NCBI GenBank assembly: GCA_020852655.1
Contig: JADZAI010000074.1
Coordinates: 30,797 to 94,796, forward strand
Reading direction: 5' to 3'
DNA length: 64,000 nt
DNA from: Alphaproteobacteria bacterium
Lineage (GTDB): Bacteria > Pseudomonadota > Alphaproteobacteria > Micropepsales > Micropepsaceae
Numbering within the stretch: position 1 is the stretch's first letter; each line of letters starts with the position of its first letter. Position numbers and translations under genes: made by a program. This document shows, piece after piece, positions 8,907 to 17,597 of the stretch. A model generated the notes under the pieces. That model ran no database searches. It was not told where the DNA came from and saw only the letters and a list, made by a program, of their open reading frames with translations.

Positions 8907-9995
8907 CTAGCGGCCCGCCGCCTCGACCGGCCGCGGTGCGGGCGCGAGAACCGCAGTCGTGCCGTCGCCCTCTTCGCGCGTGTCGACCCTCACTACCGCC
9001 GACATGCCGGGGCGGAGATAGCCGAGCGTATCCTCGCCCGGCTCCAGGACCACCTTCACCGGCAGGCGCTGCACCACCTTGGTGAAATTGCCGGTCGCGT
9101 TCTCGGGCGGCAGCAGCGAGAATTCCGAGCCGGTTGCCGGCGAGAAGCTGTCGATGCGGCCGCGGAAGACGACCCCCGGAAACGCGTCGATCTCCACCGC
9201 GACGGGCTGGCCGCGCCGCATCTCTCCAGCCTGCGTTTCCTTGAAATTGGCCAGGACATAGACGTCGGGCAGGCGCACCACCGCCATCAATTGCGCGCCG
9301 GCGCGTACATATTGGCCGTCCTGCACGGTGCGGACCCCGGCGACGCCGTCATAGGGCGCGCGGACGAGCGTGTGGTCGAGATCGATCTGCGCCAGCTTGA
9401 GGGCGGCGGCGGCCTGGTCCAGATCGGCCTGGTTCTGCGCCCGCGCGCTCTCCACGACGGTGAACTGTTCGCGCTCGGCGGCGAGGGCGGCCTTGGCGCT
9501 TTCGACCGCGGCATCTGCCTTGCGCGACTCCGCCAGCGCCGCATCATAGGCCTGCTTGGAGCCGCTGCCGCTGTTGCGCAGGTCTTCGGCACGCGCCAGA
9601 TCGGCGCTGGCGCGCTTCTGGTCCGCGACGGCACTCGCGACGCGGGCCTCGGCCGCCTCGATCAGTCTCTCCTCGAGCGAAAGCTTGGCGCCCATGCTGT
9701 CGAGGACGGCCTTCTTCGAGGCAACGGCGGCCTGTGCCTGCTCGACCCTGGCCTTGAAGTCGGCGTCGTCGATGGCGACGAGGACATCGCCCTTCCGGAC
9801 GGTCTGGTTGTCGGCCACCAGCACCTTGCTCACATACCCGCTGACGCGGGCCGCGATGGCGGTGGTGTCGGCCTTCACATAAGCGTCGTCGGTGGACTCG
9901 ACGAACTGGCCGTAGGTGACGAAGCGAAAGGCATAGTAACCCACCACGCATAGCGCCAGCGCGGCGAATGCGATCAGGACGGAGCGGCGATTCAT
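8907..9995 (-). CDS. emrA: HlyD/EmrA-family membrane fusion protein
   Basis: A 362-residue periplasmic adaptor with an N-terminal membrane anchor (about residues 5-25, LIAFAALALCVVGYYAF). The lipoyl/barrel-sandwich halves are split by a long alpha-helical hairpin (about 90-210) rich in Ala, Glu, Lys; the segments DDAYVKADTTAIAARVSGYV and VRAPYDGVAGVRTVQDGQYV are the two biotinyl-lipoyl-like halves. It links the EmrB-type pump to an outer membrane channel. First gene of the operon: the start codon lies 15 bp from a palindromic operator. Confidence 0.9.
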   Translation of the reverse strand: MNRRSVLIAFAALALCVVGYYAFRFVTYGQFVESTDDAYVKADTTAIAARVSGYVSKVLVADNQTVRKGDVLVAIDDADFKARVEQAQAAVASKKAVLDSMGAKLSLEERLIEAAEARVASAVADQKRASADLARAEDLRNSGSGSKQAYDAALAESRKADAAVESAKAALAAEREQFTVVESARAQNQADLDQAAAALKLAQIDLDHTLVRAPYDGVAGVRTVQDGQYVRAGAQLMAVVRLPDVYVLANFKETQAGEMRRGQPVAVEIDAFPGVVFRGRIDSFSPATGSEFSLLPPENATGNFTKVVQRLPVKVVLEPGEDTLGYLRPGMSAVVRVDTREEGDGTTAVLAPAPRPVEAAGR

Positions 9996-10009
9996 GCGAA
10001 AATTCTTGG

Positions 10010-10029
10010 ACTGGACGGTCTAGTCCAGT
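10010..10029. promoter_or_regulatory. Palindromic operator upstream of emrA-emrB-tetR
   Basis: ACTGGAC (10010-10016) and GTCCAGT (10023-10029) form a perfect inverted repeat with a 6-nt spacer, 15 bp before the emrA start codon. Size and position fit the operator of the TetR regulator at the end of the operon, giving autorepression. Assignment to that regulator is inference. Confidence 0.6.
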
Positions 10030-10115
10030 TTAGGGAATTGGACCGGCGAGTCAAGTTCATCGACGCCGTGTCGGGCTTCCGGCCTTGCGCGATGTCGTGC
10101 TATCGACGGCGGCGC

Positions 10116-10189
10116 GCGGGTGTAGCTCAATGGCAGAGCAGAAGCTTCCCAAGCTTACGACGAGGGTTCGATTCCCTTCACCCGCTCCA
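10116..10189 (+). tRNA. tRNA-Gly (anticodon CCC)
   Basis: A 74-nt cloverleaf with encoded CCA. The 7-bp acceptor stem GCGGGTG/CACCCGC is perfect, the D arm is GTAGCTCAATGGCAGAGC, the anticodon loop reads TTCCCAA (anticodon CCC) and the T arm GAGGG-TTCGATT-CCCTT has one G-U pair. The discriminator base is T, as usual for bacterial tRNA-Gly. Confidence 0.95.
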
Positions 10190-10256
10190 GCAGCTTCCGC
10201 GATGTCCGGTCTCCAGGCCGTCCACTGATCCAGACGCTTGAGAGCAGACCGGCCGC

Positions 10257-11858
10257 ATGACCGATCCCGTGGATGTCCTGATCGTCGGCGCCGGCGCCTC
10301 CGGTGCGGCCGCGGCCTGGAGCCTCGCTGAAACGCGCATGCGCATCCTCTGCCTGGAGCAGGGGGATTGGCAGACGCCGTCGCGCTACCCCTCGACCGGC
10401 CGCGATCATGAGGCGCGCCGGATGGTGGAATATTCCTTCAGCCCCAACACGCGCCGCGCCCCGGCCGACTACCCCATCAACGAAGACGACAGCGCCATCA
10501 AGATCGCCAATTTCAACGGCGTCGGCGGCGGCACCATTCTCTACACCGCCCATTTCCCGCGCTTCCACCCGTCGGACTTCCGCGTACGCAGCCTCGACGG
10601 CATCGCCGACGACTGGCCGATCGATTACGCAACACTCGCGCCGTACTACGAAGAGAACGACCGCATGATCGGCGTCTCGGGCCTCGCCGGCGATCCGGCC
10701 TATCCCGACAAGGCGCCGATCATGCCGCCGCTCGGCCTCGGCAAGTCCGGCGCCACGCTCGCCCGCGGCTTCAATGCCAAGGGCTGGCACTGGTGGCCCT
10801 CCGACATGGCGATCGCCTCGCGCGAATATGAAGGCCGCGCGCCCTGCATCAATCTCGGCGCCTGCATCGCCGGTTGTGCGCAAGGCGCGAAGGCCAGCGC
10901 CGACATCACCTATTGGCCCGCCGCCATCCGCGCCGGCGTTGAACTCAAGACGCGCTGCCGCGTGCGCGAGATCGTCTATGATGAGGCGACCGGCCGCGCT
11001 TCCGGCGTCATCTATTATGACCGCGACGGCGTTGAACGCTTCCAGGCGGCCCACATCGTCATCCTCGCCAGCAACGCGATCGGCACGTCGCGCCTGATGC
11101 TGAACTCGAAATCGGGACGCTTTCCGAACGGCATCGCCAACGACAGCGGCCTCGTCGGCCGCAACCTCATGTTCCATCCCGCCTGTATCGTCACCGGCGT
11201 GTTCGATGAGCCGCAGGACGGCGACAAGGCGCCGCACAATTGGCTCTGGAGCCACGAATTCTACGAGACCGATCCCTCACGCGGCTTCGTGCGCGGCTAC
11301 ATGATGGAAGCGATGCGCGGTTCCGGCCCCGCGCTGACCGCGCTCGGCGGCATGGCGTCCGGCGAAATCCCCTTCGGCCCCGGCCACCACGCTGCCATGC
11401 GCAAGCGCTACGGCCACACGGCCGGCTTCGTGGTGCTGTGCGAAGACCTCCCCGAAGAACACAACCGTGTGACGCTGGATCCGGACCTGACGGACTCGAA
11501 CGGCATCCCCGCCCCGAAGGTCGAGTACCGCCTCAGCGAAAACTCGCTGCGCATGCTCGACCATGCGGTGGAGAACACCAGCGAAGTCCTGAAAGCCGCT
11601 GGCGCCACCGAGATCACCAGCACGTCGCCGCTCTCGATGGGCGGCTGGCACTTGATGGGCACCGCCCGCATGGGCAACGACCCCGAACGCTCCGTCGTCA
11701 ACGCATGGGGCCGCAGCCACGAGGTGAAGAACCTGTTCGTCGTCGACGGGAGCCTCTTCGTCACCTCCGCCGCCGTGAACCCCACCTGCACCATCCAGGC
11801 CCTGGCGCTCTATGTCGCCGACCAGATGAAGCAGCGCCTTTCCGATCTGTTCGACTGA
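10257..11858 (+). CDS. GMC-family FAD-dependent oxidoreductase
   Basis: A 533-residue flavoprotein dehydrogenase or oxidase of the glucose-methanol-choline family. The N-terminal Rossmann motif DVLIVGAGASGAAAAWSL (about residues 5-22) binds FAD; NFNGVGGGTILYTAHFPRF is the GMC signature region; CINLGACIAGCAQGAK is the Cys-containing segment seen in membrane-linked dehydrogenases; the active-site pair is in GGWHLMGTARMG (His) and AAVNPTCTIQALALYVAD (Asn). There is no signal peptide. It is followed 1 bp later by a small Gluconate_2-dh3-like subunit, its usual partner. Substrate unknown; probably an alcohol or sugar. Confidence 0.87.
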   Translation: MTDPVDVLIVGAGASGAAAAWSLAETRMRILCLEQGDWQTPSRYPSTGRDHEARRMVEYSFSPNTRRAPADYPINEDDSAIKIANFNGVGGGTILYTAHFPRFHPSDFRVRSLDGIADDWPIDYATLAPYYEENDRMIGVSGLAGDPAYPDKAPIMPPLGLGKSGATLARGFNAKGWHWWPSDMAIASREYEGRAPCINLGACIAGCAQGAKASADITYWPAAIRAGVELKTRCRVREIVYDEATGRASGVIYYDRDGVERFQAAHIVILASNAIGTSRLMLNSKSGRFPNGIANDSGLVGRNLMFHPACIVTGVFDEPQDGDKAPHNWLWSHEFYETDPSRGFVRGYMMEAMRGSGPALTALGGMASGEIPFGPGHHAAMRKRYGHTAGFVVLCEDLPEEHNRVTLDPDLTDSNGIPAPKVEYRLSENSLRMLDHAVENTSEVLKAAGATEITSTSPLSMGGWHLMGTARMGNDPERSVVNAWGRSHEVKNLFVVDGSLFVTSAAVNPTCTIQALALYVADQMKQRLSDLFD

Positions 11859-11859
11859 G

Positions 11860-12288
11860 ATGGCCATGACCTCAGCCGAACAGGACATCCTCAAAGCGCT
11901 CGTCGGCCGCCTGATCCCGGCGAGCGCTGAATATAATGCACCAGGCGCCGACGACGACATCATCTTCAACGCCATCGCCGCAGACCTTGCTGCGAACGCA
12001 GCGGCGCTCGCAGACCTTCTGGGGGACCTCGCACGCGATGGCCGCGCAGCCGTCGCCGGCCGGCCGCTCGATCAACTGCTTGGCTATGTCGGCAGCGCCC
12101 ATCCTGAGGCTTTCGGGCTGATCGCCGTCGCAGTGATCCAGGCCTATTACCGCGACGACCGGGTGATGCGTTCGCTCGATCTCGAACCGCGGCCGCCCTT
12201 CCCCAAGGGCCATCAGATCGCCGAGGGCGATCTCTCCCTGCTGGACCCCGTCCGCGCCCGCGGCCCAATCTGGCGCGAAGCGCCGTAA
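11860..12288 (+). CDS. Gluconate 2-dehydrogenase subunit 3-like protein
   Basis: A 142-residue small protein with the family-like beginning SAEQDILKALVGRLIPAS followed by a helical body. Such subunits (Gluconate_2-dh3 family) accompany GMC dehydrogenases as the small subunit and often help export or assembly through a Tat signal; no Tat motif is visible here. Its start lies 1 bp after the stop of the GMC gene, which is the main support for the partnership. The family assignment rests on the N-terminal half and on context, so it is less sure than that of its neighbour. Confidence 0.65.
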   Translation: MAMTSAEQDILKALVGRLIPASAEYNAPGADDDIIFNAIAADLAANAAALADLLGDLARDGRAAVAGRPLDQLLGYVGSAHPEAFGLIAVAVIQAYYRDDRVMRSLDLEPRPPFPKGHQIAEGDLSLLDPVRARGPIWREAP

Positions 12289-12365
12289 CCGCGGTGCGGT
12301 CTTTGCGGGCCGCCGACTCCCCCGCTATAGAGCCGCCTGCATTCAATTTGGGAGGAAGGCATTCG

Positions 12366-13565
12366 ATGGCCGATCTGGAAGCTTTCCGCACGGAGACCCG
12401 TGCGTGGCTGGAGGCAAATTGTCCGCCCTCGATGCGCGGCGCGGCCGCGGCCGACGAAGATGCCGTCTGGGGCGGCCGCAATGCGGTTTACAGGAATCCG
12501 GAAGCCAAGCTCTGGCTCGACCGCATGGGAGCGAAGGGCTGGACCGCCCCGACCTGGCCGAAGCAATATGGCGGCGGCGGTCTCTCGCAGGACGAAGCCC
12601 AGGTGCTTCAGCAGGAGATGAACCGCATCAAGGCGCGCGGCCCGATCATGTCGTTCGGGTTGTGGATGTTCGGCCCCGTGCTCCTCGAATACGGCAACGA
12701 GGAACAGAAGAAGCGCTTCATCCCTGAGATCGTGAAGGGCCAGATTCGCTGGTGCCAGGGCTATTCGGAGCCGGGCGCCGGCTCCGACCTCGCCGGCCTC
12801 CAGACCAAGTGCGAGGACAAGGGCGATCACTGGCTCATCAACGGCTCCAAGATCTGGACGTCCTACGCCAACTACGCCGATTGGATCTTCTGCCTCGTCC
12901 GCACCGACACCGCGAAGAAGCACGAGGGTATCTCGTTTATCGTCTTCGACATGAAGTCGCCGGGCGTCGAAACCCGTCCGATCAAGCTGATCAGCGGCGA
13001 ATCGCCCTTCTGCGAGACCTTCTTCACCGACGTGAAGGTGCCGAAGGATCAGCTCATCGGCCGCGTCAACGGCGGCTGGGAAATCGCCAAGCGCCTGCTG
13101 ACCTATGAGCGGCAGAACATCTCCTCCGGCGGCTTCGGCGGCCTCGGCGGGACGCACAACCTCACCCTCGAACAGCTCGCCAAGAAATATGGCGAGACCG
13201 AAGGCGAGAAGCTGGCCGACGGCGACCTGCGCGCCCGCATCACCGCGCACAAGATGCACGACAAGGCCTTCGGCCTGACCGTGCAGCGCATCCGCTCGAT
13301 GTCGGAATCGGGCGAAAATATCGGCCACCTCGCCTCGCTCATCAAAGTCATCGCCGCGACGCTGAACCAGGAGAAGACCGAGTTGACGATCGAAGCGCTC
13401 GGCAATCGCGGCCTCGGCTGGGAAGGGCAGGGCTTCACCCCGGCGGAAATCCTGTCGGCCCGCGGCTGGCTGCGCGCCAAGGGCAACTCCATTGAGGGCG
13501 GCACCACCGAAGTGAACCTCAACGTCGTCGCCAAGCGCGTGCTTGGCCTTCTCGATCACCAGTAA
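12366..13565 (+). CDS. Acyl-CoA dehydrogenase, catalytic-Glu-bearing partner of a pair
   Basis: A 399-residue flavoprotein. FAD and substrate motifs: GYSEPGAGSDLAGLQT in the middle domain, GSKIWTSYANYADW, and the C-terminal NSIEGGTTEVNLNVVAKRVLG, whose Glu (about residue 378) corresponds to the catalytic base of medium-chain enzymes. Start chosen at 12366 behind GGGAGGAAGG; the frame is open 24 codons further. It is followed after 12 bp by a second, shorter acyl-CoA dehydrogenase gene without that Glu motif. Such pairs form obligate heteromers in steroid side-chain and related degradation (established for FadE26-27 and FadE28-29 type enzymes); this role is inferred here. Confidence 0.88.
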   Translation: MADLEAFRTETRAWLEANCPPSMRGAAAADEDAVWGGRNAVYRNPEAKLWLDRMGAKGWTAPTWPKQYGGGGLSQDEAQVLQQEMNRIKARGPIMSFGLWMFGPVLLEYGNEEQKKRFIPEIVKGQIRWCQGYSEPGAGSDLAGLQTKCEDKGDHWLINGSKIWTSYANYADWIFCLVRTDTAKKHEGISFIVFDMKSPGVETRPIKLISGESPFCETFFTDVKVPKDQLIGRVNGGWEIAKRLLTYERQNISSGGFGGLGGTHNLTLEQLAKKYGETEGEKLADGDLRARITAHKMHDKAFGLTVQRIRSMSESGENIGHLASLIKVIAATLNQEKTELTIEALGNRGLGWEGQGFTPAEILSARGWLRAKGNSIEGGTTEVNLNVVAKRVLGLLDHQ

Positions 13566-13577
13566 GCGGCCACACCC

Positions 13578-14687
13578 ATGTTCAAGCTCAACGACGAACA
13601 GAAGATGCTGGCCGAAGCGGCGAACGCCTTCGTCCAGAAGAAGCTCCCCACCACCCATTTCCGCGCTGTGCGCGAAGCCGGAACCGGCTACGATAAGGCG
13701 GTGTGGTCCGAGATGGCCGAGATGGGCTGGCTCGGCGCGGTGATCCCGGAAGATCACGGCGGCGTCGGTCTCGGCTTCACCGGCGCCGGGCTGGTGCTGG
13801 AAGCGACCGGCCGGACGCTCGCACCCTCGCCCTATCTCTCCAGCGCCGTGATCGGCGCCAGCGCGGTGCTTCAGGCGGGCAGCAAGGCGCAGCAGGACGA
13901 ATGGCTCCCCAAGATCGTCAGCGGCGAAGCGATCTTCGCCCTCGCCGTCGATGAGGGCGCGCACCACAACCCGTCGAAGATCGCCGTCACGGCGGCGAAG
14001 TCGGGCGATGGCTACATGCTCTCGGGCAAGAAGACCTATGTCGCCGACGGCCAGATCGCGACGCATTTCATCGTCGCCGCGAAGACCGATGGAGGCATCG
14101 GCCTTTTCCTCGTGCCCTCGGACGCCAAAGGCCTCACGGTGACCAAGCTCAACACGATCGACGGCCGCGGTGCCGCCGATATCGGGTTTGGTGGCGTCGT
14201 GGCTGGCAATGGCTCACCCCTCGGGGCGGTCGATCAGGGCGGCGCCCTCGACCGCATCCTCGACGTTGCCCGCATCGGACAGGCCGCCGAGATGCTCGGC
14301 ACCGCCACCCAGGCCTTCGAGACGACGCTGGAGTATCTCAAGACCCGCACCCAGTTCGGCACCCTCATCGGCTCGTTCCAGGCGCTCCAGCACCGCGCGG
14401 CCAAGATGTATGTCGATCTGGAAATGACCCGGTCCTGCGTCCTCGCCGCCCTCGCGGCGCTGGACGCAAACGCGAACACCATCGCGGAAATGGCCAGCCT
14501 CGCGAAAGCCCGCGCCTCCGACACGCTGCACGTGATCTCGAACGAGATGGTGCAGATGCATGGCGGCATCGGCATGACCGACGTCGCCGACCCGGGCCTC
14601 TACCTCAAGCGCGCCCGCGTCGCCGAAGCCCTCTACGGCTCGGCTTCGTTCCACCGCGACCGCTACGCGACCCTCGGCGGCTTCTGA
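13578..14687 (+). CDS. Acyl-CoA dehydrogenase, non-catalytic-Glu partner
   Basis: A 369-residue acyl-CoA dehydrogenase fold protein: N-terminal helical domain, middle segment LAVDEGAHHNPSKIAV in place of the usual EPGAGSD motif, and C-terminal TRTQFGTLIGSFQALQHRAA and MHGGIGMTDVADPGLYLKRA. The Tyr-Glu-Gly-Thr type catalytic motif is absent: the tail reads ARVAEALYGSASFHRDR. It lies 12 bp behind its larger partner and is almost certainly co-translated. Family knowledge: in alpha2-beta2 FadE enzymes one subunit provides the Glu base while the other contributes FAD-binding residues. Confidence 0.86.
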   Translation: MFKLNDEQKMLAEAANAFVQKKLPTTHFRAVREAGTGYDKAVWSEMAEMGWLGAVIPEDHGGVGLGFTGAGLVLEATGRTLAPSPYLSSAVIGASAVLQAGSKAQQDEWLPKIVSGEAIFALAVDEGAHHNPSKIAVTAAKSGDGYMLSGKKTYVADGQIATHFIVAAKTDGGIGLFLVPSDAKGLTVTKLNTIDGRGAADIGFGGVVAGNGSPLGAVDQGGALDRILDVARIGQAAEMLGTATQAFETTLEYLKTRTQFGTLIGSFQALQHRAAKMYVDLEMTRSCVLAALAALDANANTIAEMASLAKARASDTLHVISNEMVQMHGGIGMTDVADPGLYLKRARVAEALYGSASFHRDRYATLGGF

Positions 14688-14706
14688 TCGGAGATCATCA
14701 GCACGC

Positions 14707-17091
14707 ATGCTCGTCAGAGTTCTTTCCGCGTCGCTGATTTTCCTGGCGCTGGCGCTCCTTGGTCCGTCCTTCGCGGCGGACGACAAGCCAGCGCCGACGC
14801 CGGCCGACATCATCAAAAGCATCGAGCGCGAACTGAACGCGCTCGATACGGCGCTGAACCAGAAGGTCGACAGTGCAAAGCAGCAAGGTCTGCGCGACCG
14901 CGTCCTTAGGGTGTTCGACACGCTGGGCGGCCTGTTCGTCACGCTGAACGGACAGATCGAGCAGGTCGACGCACGCCTGGAAGGTCTCGGTCCGCCGCCG
15001 ACGGATGTGGAGGAAGCTCCCGAAATCCTGAAGCAGCGCGCCGCGCTCGGCACGGAGCGCGCGGGGCTCGATGCCATCTTCAAGCGCGCCAAGCTCGCGG
15101 AGGTTCGCGCGAAGCAGCTTCTCACCGAGATGGACCGCACTTCGGTCGCCGAGTTCAGCGAGAAGCTCTCGGCGCGCATCGCCTCTCCGCTGGCGCCCTT
15201 CTTCTGGCAGCAGATCATCGACGCCTATCCGCGCGACCTGCGCCGCCTGGAACTCTATGTCGAGGCGGGCTGGACGCAGGTGATGGCCAAGTGGGACGGT
15301 GCGTTCCCGTGGCCGGCCGTTCTCGGCCTCGTCGCTGCGCTCGTCCTGCTCATCCCCTTCCGCTACGGCGCGCTGCGCCTCGGCCGGCGCTTCCTGATAG
15401 AAGGCGCGCCTGGCCATCGCGTCCGCCGTTCGGCATACGCCGTATGGCGCGTGGTCGTCGGTACCCTGACTCCCATGCTCGCCATGATCGCGCTGGGGCA
15501 GGGCCTGCGCTGGTCCGGCTTGCTGCCTGATCAGTGGAGCGGCCTCTTCGATGCCCTGACGACAGCCATGGCCTTCGGCGGCTTGGCCGCGTCGCTCGGC
15601 GGAGCCTTGCTGATGCCCGGCGCGCCCTCCTGGCGCCTCGCCGCGCTTGGGGACGCTGCCGCCGACCGGTTGATCCTCGTGCCGCGCCTCCTCGCGGTCT
15701 TCACGGCGCTCGGCATCATCCTCGTCGCGTTCAACCGCGAGGTCGGCACCAGCCCGCAGGCGGTCATGGCAACCGAAGCGCTCACGGCGTTTCTCTATCT
15801 CCTGCTCATAGGCTTCTGCCTCATCGTGATCGCACGCCTGCGCACCGCGTGGGCGGGCAACGAGGACGCACAGGCCGCCTCGACCAATGCCTGGTTGGGC
15901 ACCGTGACCCTCTTCGCCTGGATTTCGGTGACGGTCGCGTTCGTCGCCCTGCTCAGCGGGTACATCGCCTTCAGCTTGTTCGTTGCACAGGTCATCACCT
16001 GGGCCACGGTCCTCGGCTGCGCCACCTATCTTGCGATGATCGCGACCGACGATGTCGCGACCAGCCTGTTCTCGCGCGAAAGCCCGCTCGGCCGCACCTT
16101 TGTCAGGGCGCTCGGCATTCGCGGCAGCGCGGTGGACCAGTTCGGCGTCATCCTGTCCGGCCTGCTTCGCGTCGCGCTCGCCGTGATGGCGATCTCGATG
16201 CTGATCACACCCTTCGGGGCCGGCGGCGGCATCGGCACGCTGTTCGGCCGCATCGGAGCGCTGGGCGACGGTGTCGAGATCGCCGGTATCTCCATTTCGT
16301 TCGGCGGCATCCTTCGCGCTGCCCTGGTTCTGGTGGCAGGCCTGGCGGCCGCCCGTCTCTTCACGCGCTGGCTGGAGCGCACCTACCTGCCCGTGACCGG
16401 CTGGGATGACAGCGGGCGCAACTCGTTCGGCCTCATCACCCGCTATGTCGCGCTCTCGCTTGCCGTCATATGGGCGCTCGCATCGCTCGGCATCGGCGCC
16501 GAACGGATCGCGCTGCTGCTGTCGGCTCTCTCGGTCGGTATCGGTTTCGGTCTTCAGGCGATCACCCAGAATTTCGTGTCGGGCCTCATCCTGTTGGCAG
16601 AGCGGCCGATCAAGATCGGCGACCTCATCCGGGTCGGCACCGATGAGGGGGATGTGAAGCGCATCAACGTGCGTTCAACCGAGATCGTGCTGCCCGACCA
16701 CTCGACCCTGATCGTTCCCAATTCCGAGCTGATCACCAAGACGGTGCTGAACAAGACGCTGGCGAGTCCGCTCGGCCGCGTTCAGGTCCGCTTCTCGGTC
16801 CCGCTCGAGGTCGGCCCGGACCGAGTACGGGCGATCGTTCTCGAAACCTTCGCCGCCGAGACGGCCATCCTCGAAAATCCCAAGCCCGTCGTCTTCATCG
16901 ACGACATTGCAGACGGGCGGATCATGTTCAACGGCTTCGCCCACGTCGCGAGTCCGCGGGCTTCCTACGGCGCGCGCAGCAATGTCCTCATGACCCTGCT
17001 CCAGCGCTTCAAGGACGAAGGCATCGAGATCGGCACGACGCCGCAGCGCATGGAGCTGGTGACGCTGCCGGAAGCCGACAAGTCAGGTTAG
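14707..17091 (+). CDS. Mechanosensitive ion channel, MscS family with DUF3772-type N-terminus
   Basis: A 794-residue inner-membrane protein. It begins with a signal peptide (about residues 1-23, ending SFAAD) and a periplasmic coiled region (about 30-170) resembling DUF3772. A series of about ten hydrophobic helices follows (from about residue 200). The MscS pore and beta domain are at about 590-790: GFGLQAITQNFVSGLILLAE, PIKIGDLIRVG, and LPDHSTLIVPNSELITKTV. It opens under membrane tension to release osmolytes during hypo-osmotic shock. It follows the acyl-CoA dehydrogenase pair by 19 bp on the same strand, but has no functional link to it. Confidence 0.9.
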   Translation: MLVRVLSASLIFLALALLGPSFAADDKPAPTPADIIKSIERELNALDTALNQKVDSAKQQGLRDRVLRVFDTLGGLFVTLNGQIEQVDARLEGLGPPPTDVEEAPEILKQRAALGTERAGLDAIFKRAKLAEVRAKQLLTEMDRTSVAEFSEKLSARIASPLAPFFWQQIIDAYPRDLRRLELYVEAGWTQVMAKWDGAFPWPAVLGLVAALVLLIPFRYGALRLGRRFLIEGAPGHRVRRSAYAVWRVVVGTLTPMLAMIALGQGLRWSGLLPDQWSGLFDALTTAMAFGGLAASLGGALLMPGAPSWRLAALGDAAADRLILVPRLLAVFTALGIILVAFNREVGTSPQAVMATEALTAFLYLLLIGFCLIVIARLRTAWAGNEDAQAASTNAWLGTVTLFAWISVTVAFVALLSGYIAFSLFVAQVITWATVLGCATYLAMIATDDVATSLFSRESPLGRTFVRALGIRGSAVDQFGVILSGLLRVALAVMAISMLITPFGAGGGIGTLFGRIGALGDGVEIAGISISFGGILRAALVLVAGLAAARLFTRWLERTYLPVTGWDDSGRNSFGLITRYVALSLAVIWALASLGIGAERIALLLSALSVGIGFGLQAITQNFVSGLILLAERPIKIGDLIRVGTDEGDVKRINVRSTEIVLPDHSTLIVPNSELITKTVLNKTLASPLGRVQVRFSVPLEVGPDRVRAIVLETFAAETAILENPKPVVFIDDIADGRIMFNGFAHVASPRASYGARSNVLMTLLQRFKDEGIEIGTTPQRMELVTLPEADKSG

Positions 17092-17234
17092 GGCGCCAGG
17101 CTTTCGGGGCTGTCGCCTGCCTCAATGTAGCCACGATCACACCTTCGCGAGTCACGGCCGGATCCCCGAGCGGGCCGATCGCCTTTGCGGTATGATGCGC
17201 TCGATCTGAACGAGCTGTCTTGGGGGCGGCTGTT

Positions 17235-17597
17235 ATGAAATCTTGGATCGCGATACCTGCGCTGGGTCTTGGCGTTGCGGCTATCCTGGCATTCTCGACC
17301 CCGGTCGGGGCCAATCACGGCCTTATGGCATCAGGCGCCTGCAGCAAATCGACGAGTTTTGTCCTGACGGCGCCGCGGAAGGATGCCTGCGTGTTCGCAG
17401 CCGATGCCGGCGGGGCGAGCCAGTGCAAGGCTTCGGCCGTCGTGCTGGCAACCCCGGCCGAGGACGAGCAGATGATCTGGCCGGGCGGTATCATCGACCT
17501 GACGGTATCTGCCGCCTTCGGCGCCTACCAGGCGACGATCGACTTCGTCGGCTCGCTTTATAACTATGCCGAGGAGACGAGTGACAACCTGATCTGA
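17235..17597 (+). CDS. Small exported hypothetical protein
   Basis: A 120-residue protein of unknown function. MKSWIAIPALGLGVAAILAF followed by a possible cleavage at GAN-H is a clear Sec signal peptide. The mature part has three cysteines (ACSKS, DACVF, QCKAS), and a hydrophobic stretch with Trp-Pro-Gly-Gly near residue 80. The start at 17235 was chosen because GGGGGCGG precedes it by 6 bp; a TTG 15 bp further up is possible. The stop abuts the stop of the convergent spoVR gene. I recognise no family. Confidence 0.6.
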   Translation: MKSWIAIPALGLGVAAILAFSTPVGANHGLMASGACSKSTSFVLTAPRKDACVFAADAGGASQCKASAVVLATPAEDEQMIWPGGIIDLTVSAAFGAYQATIDFVGSLYNYAEETSDNLI

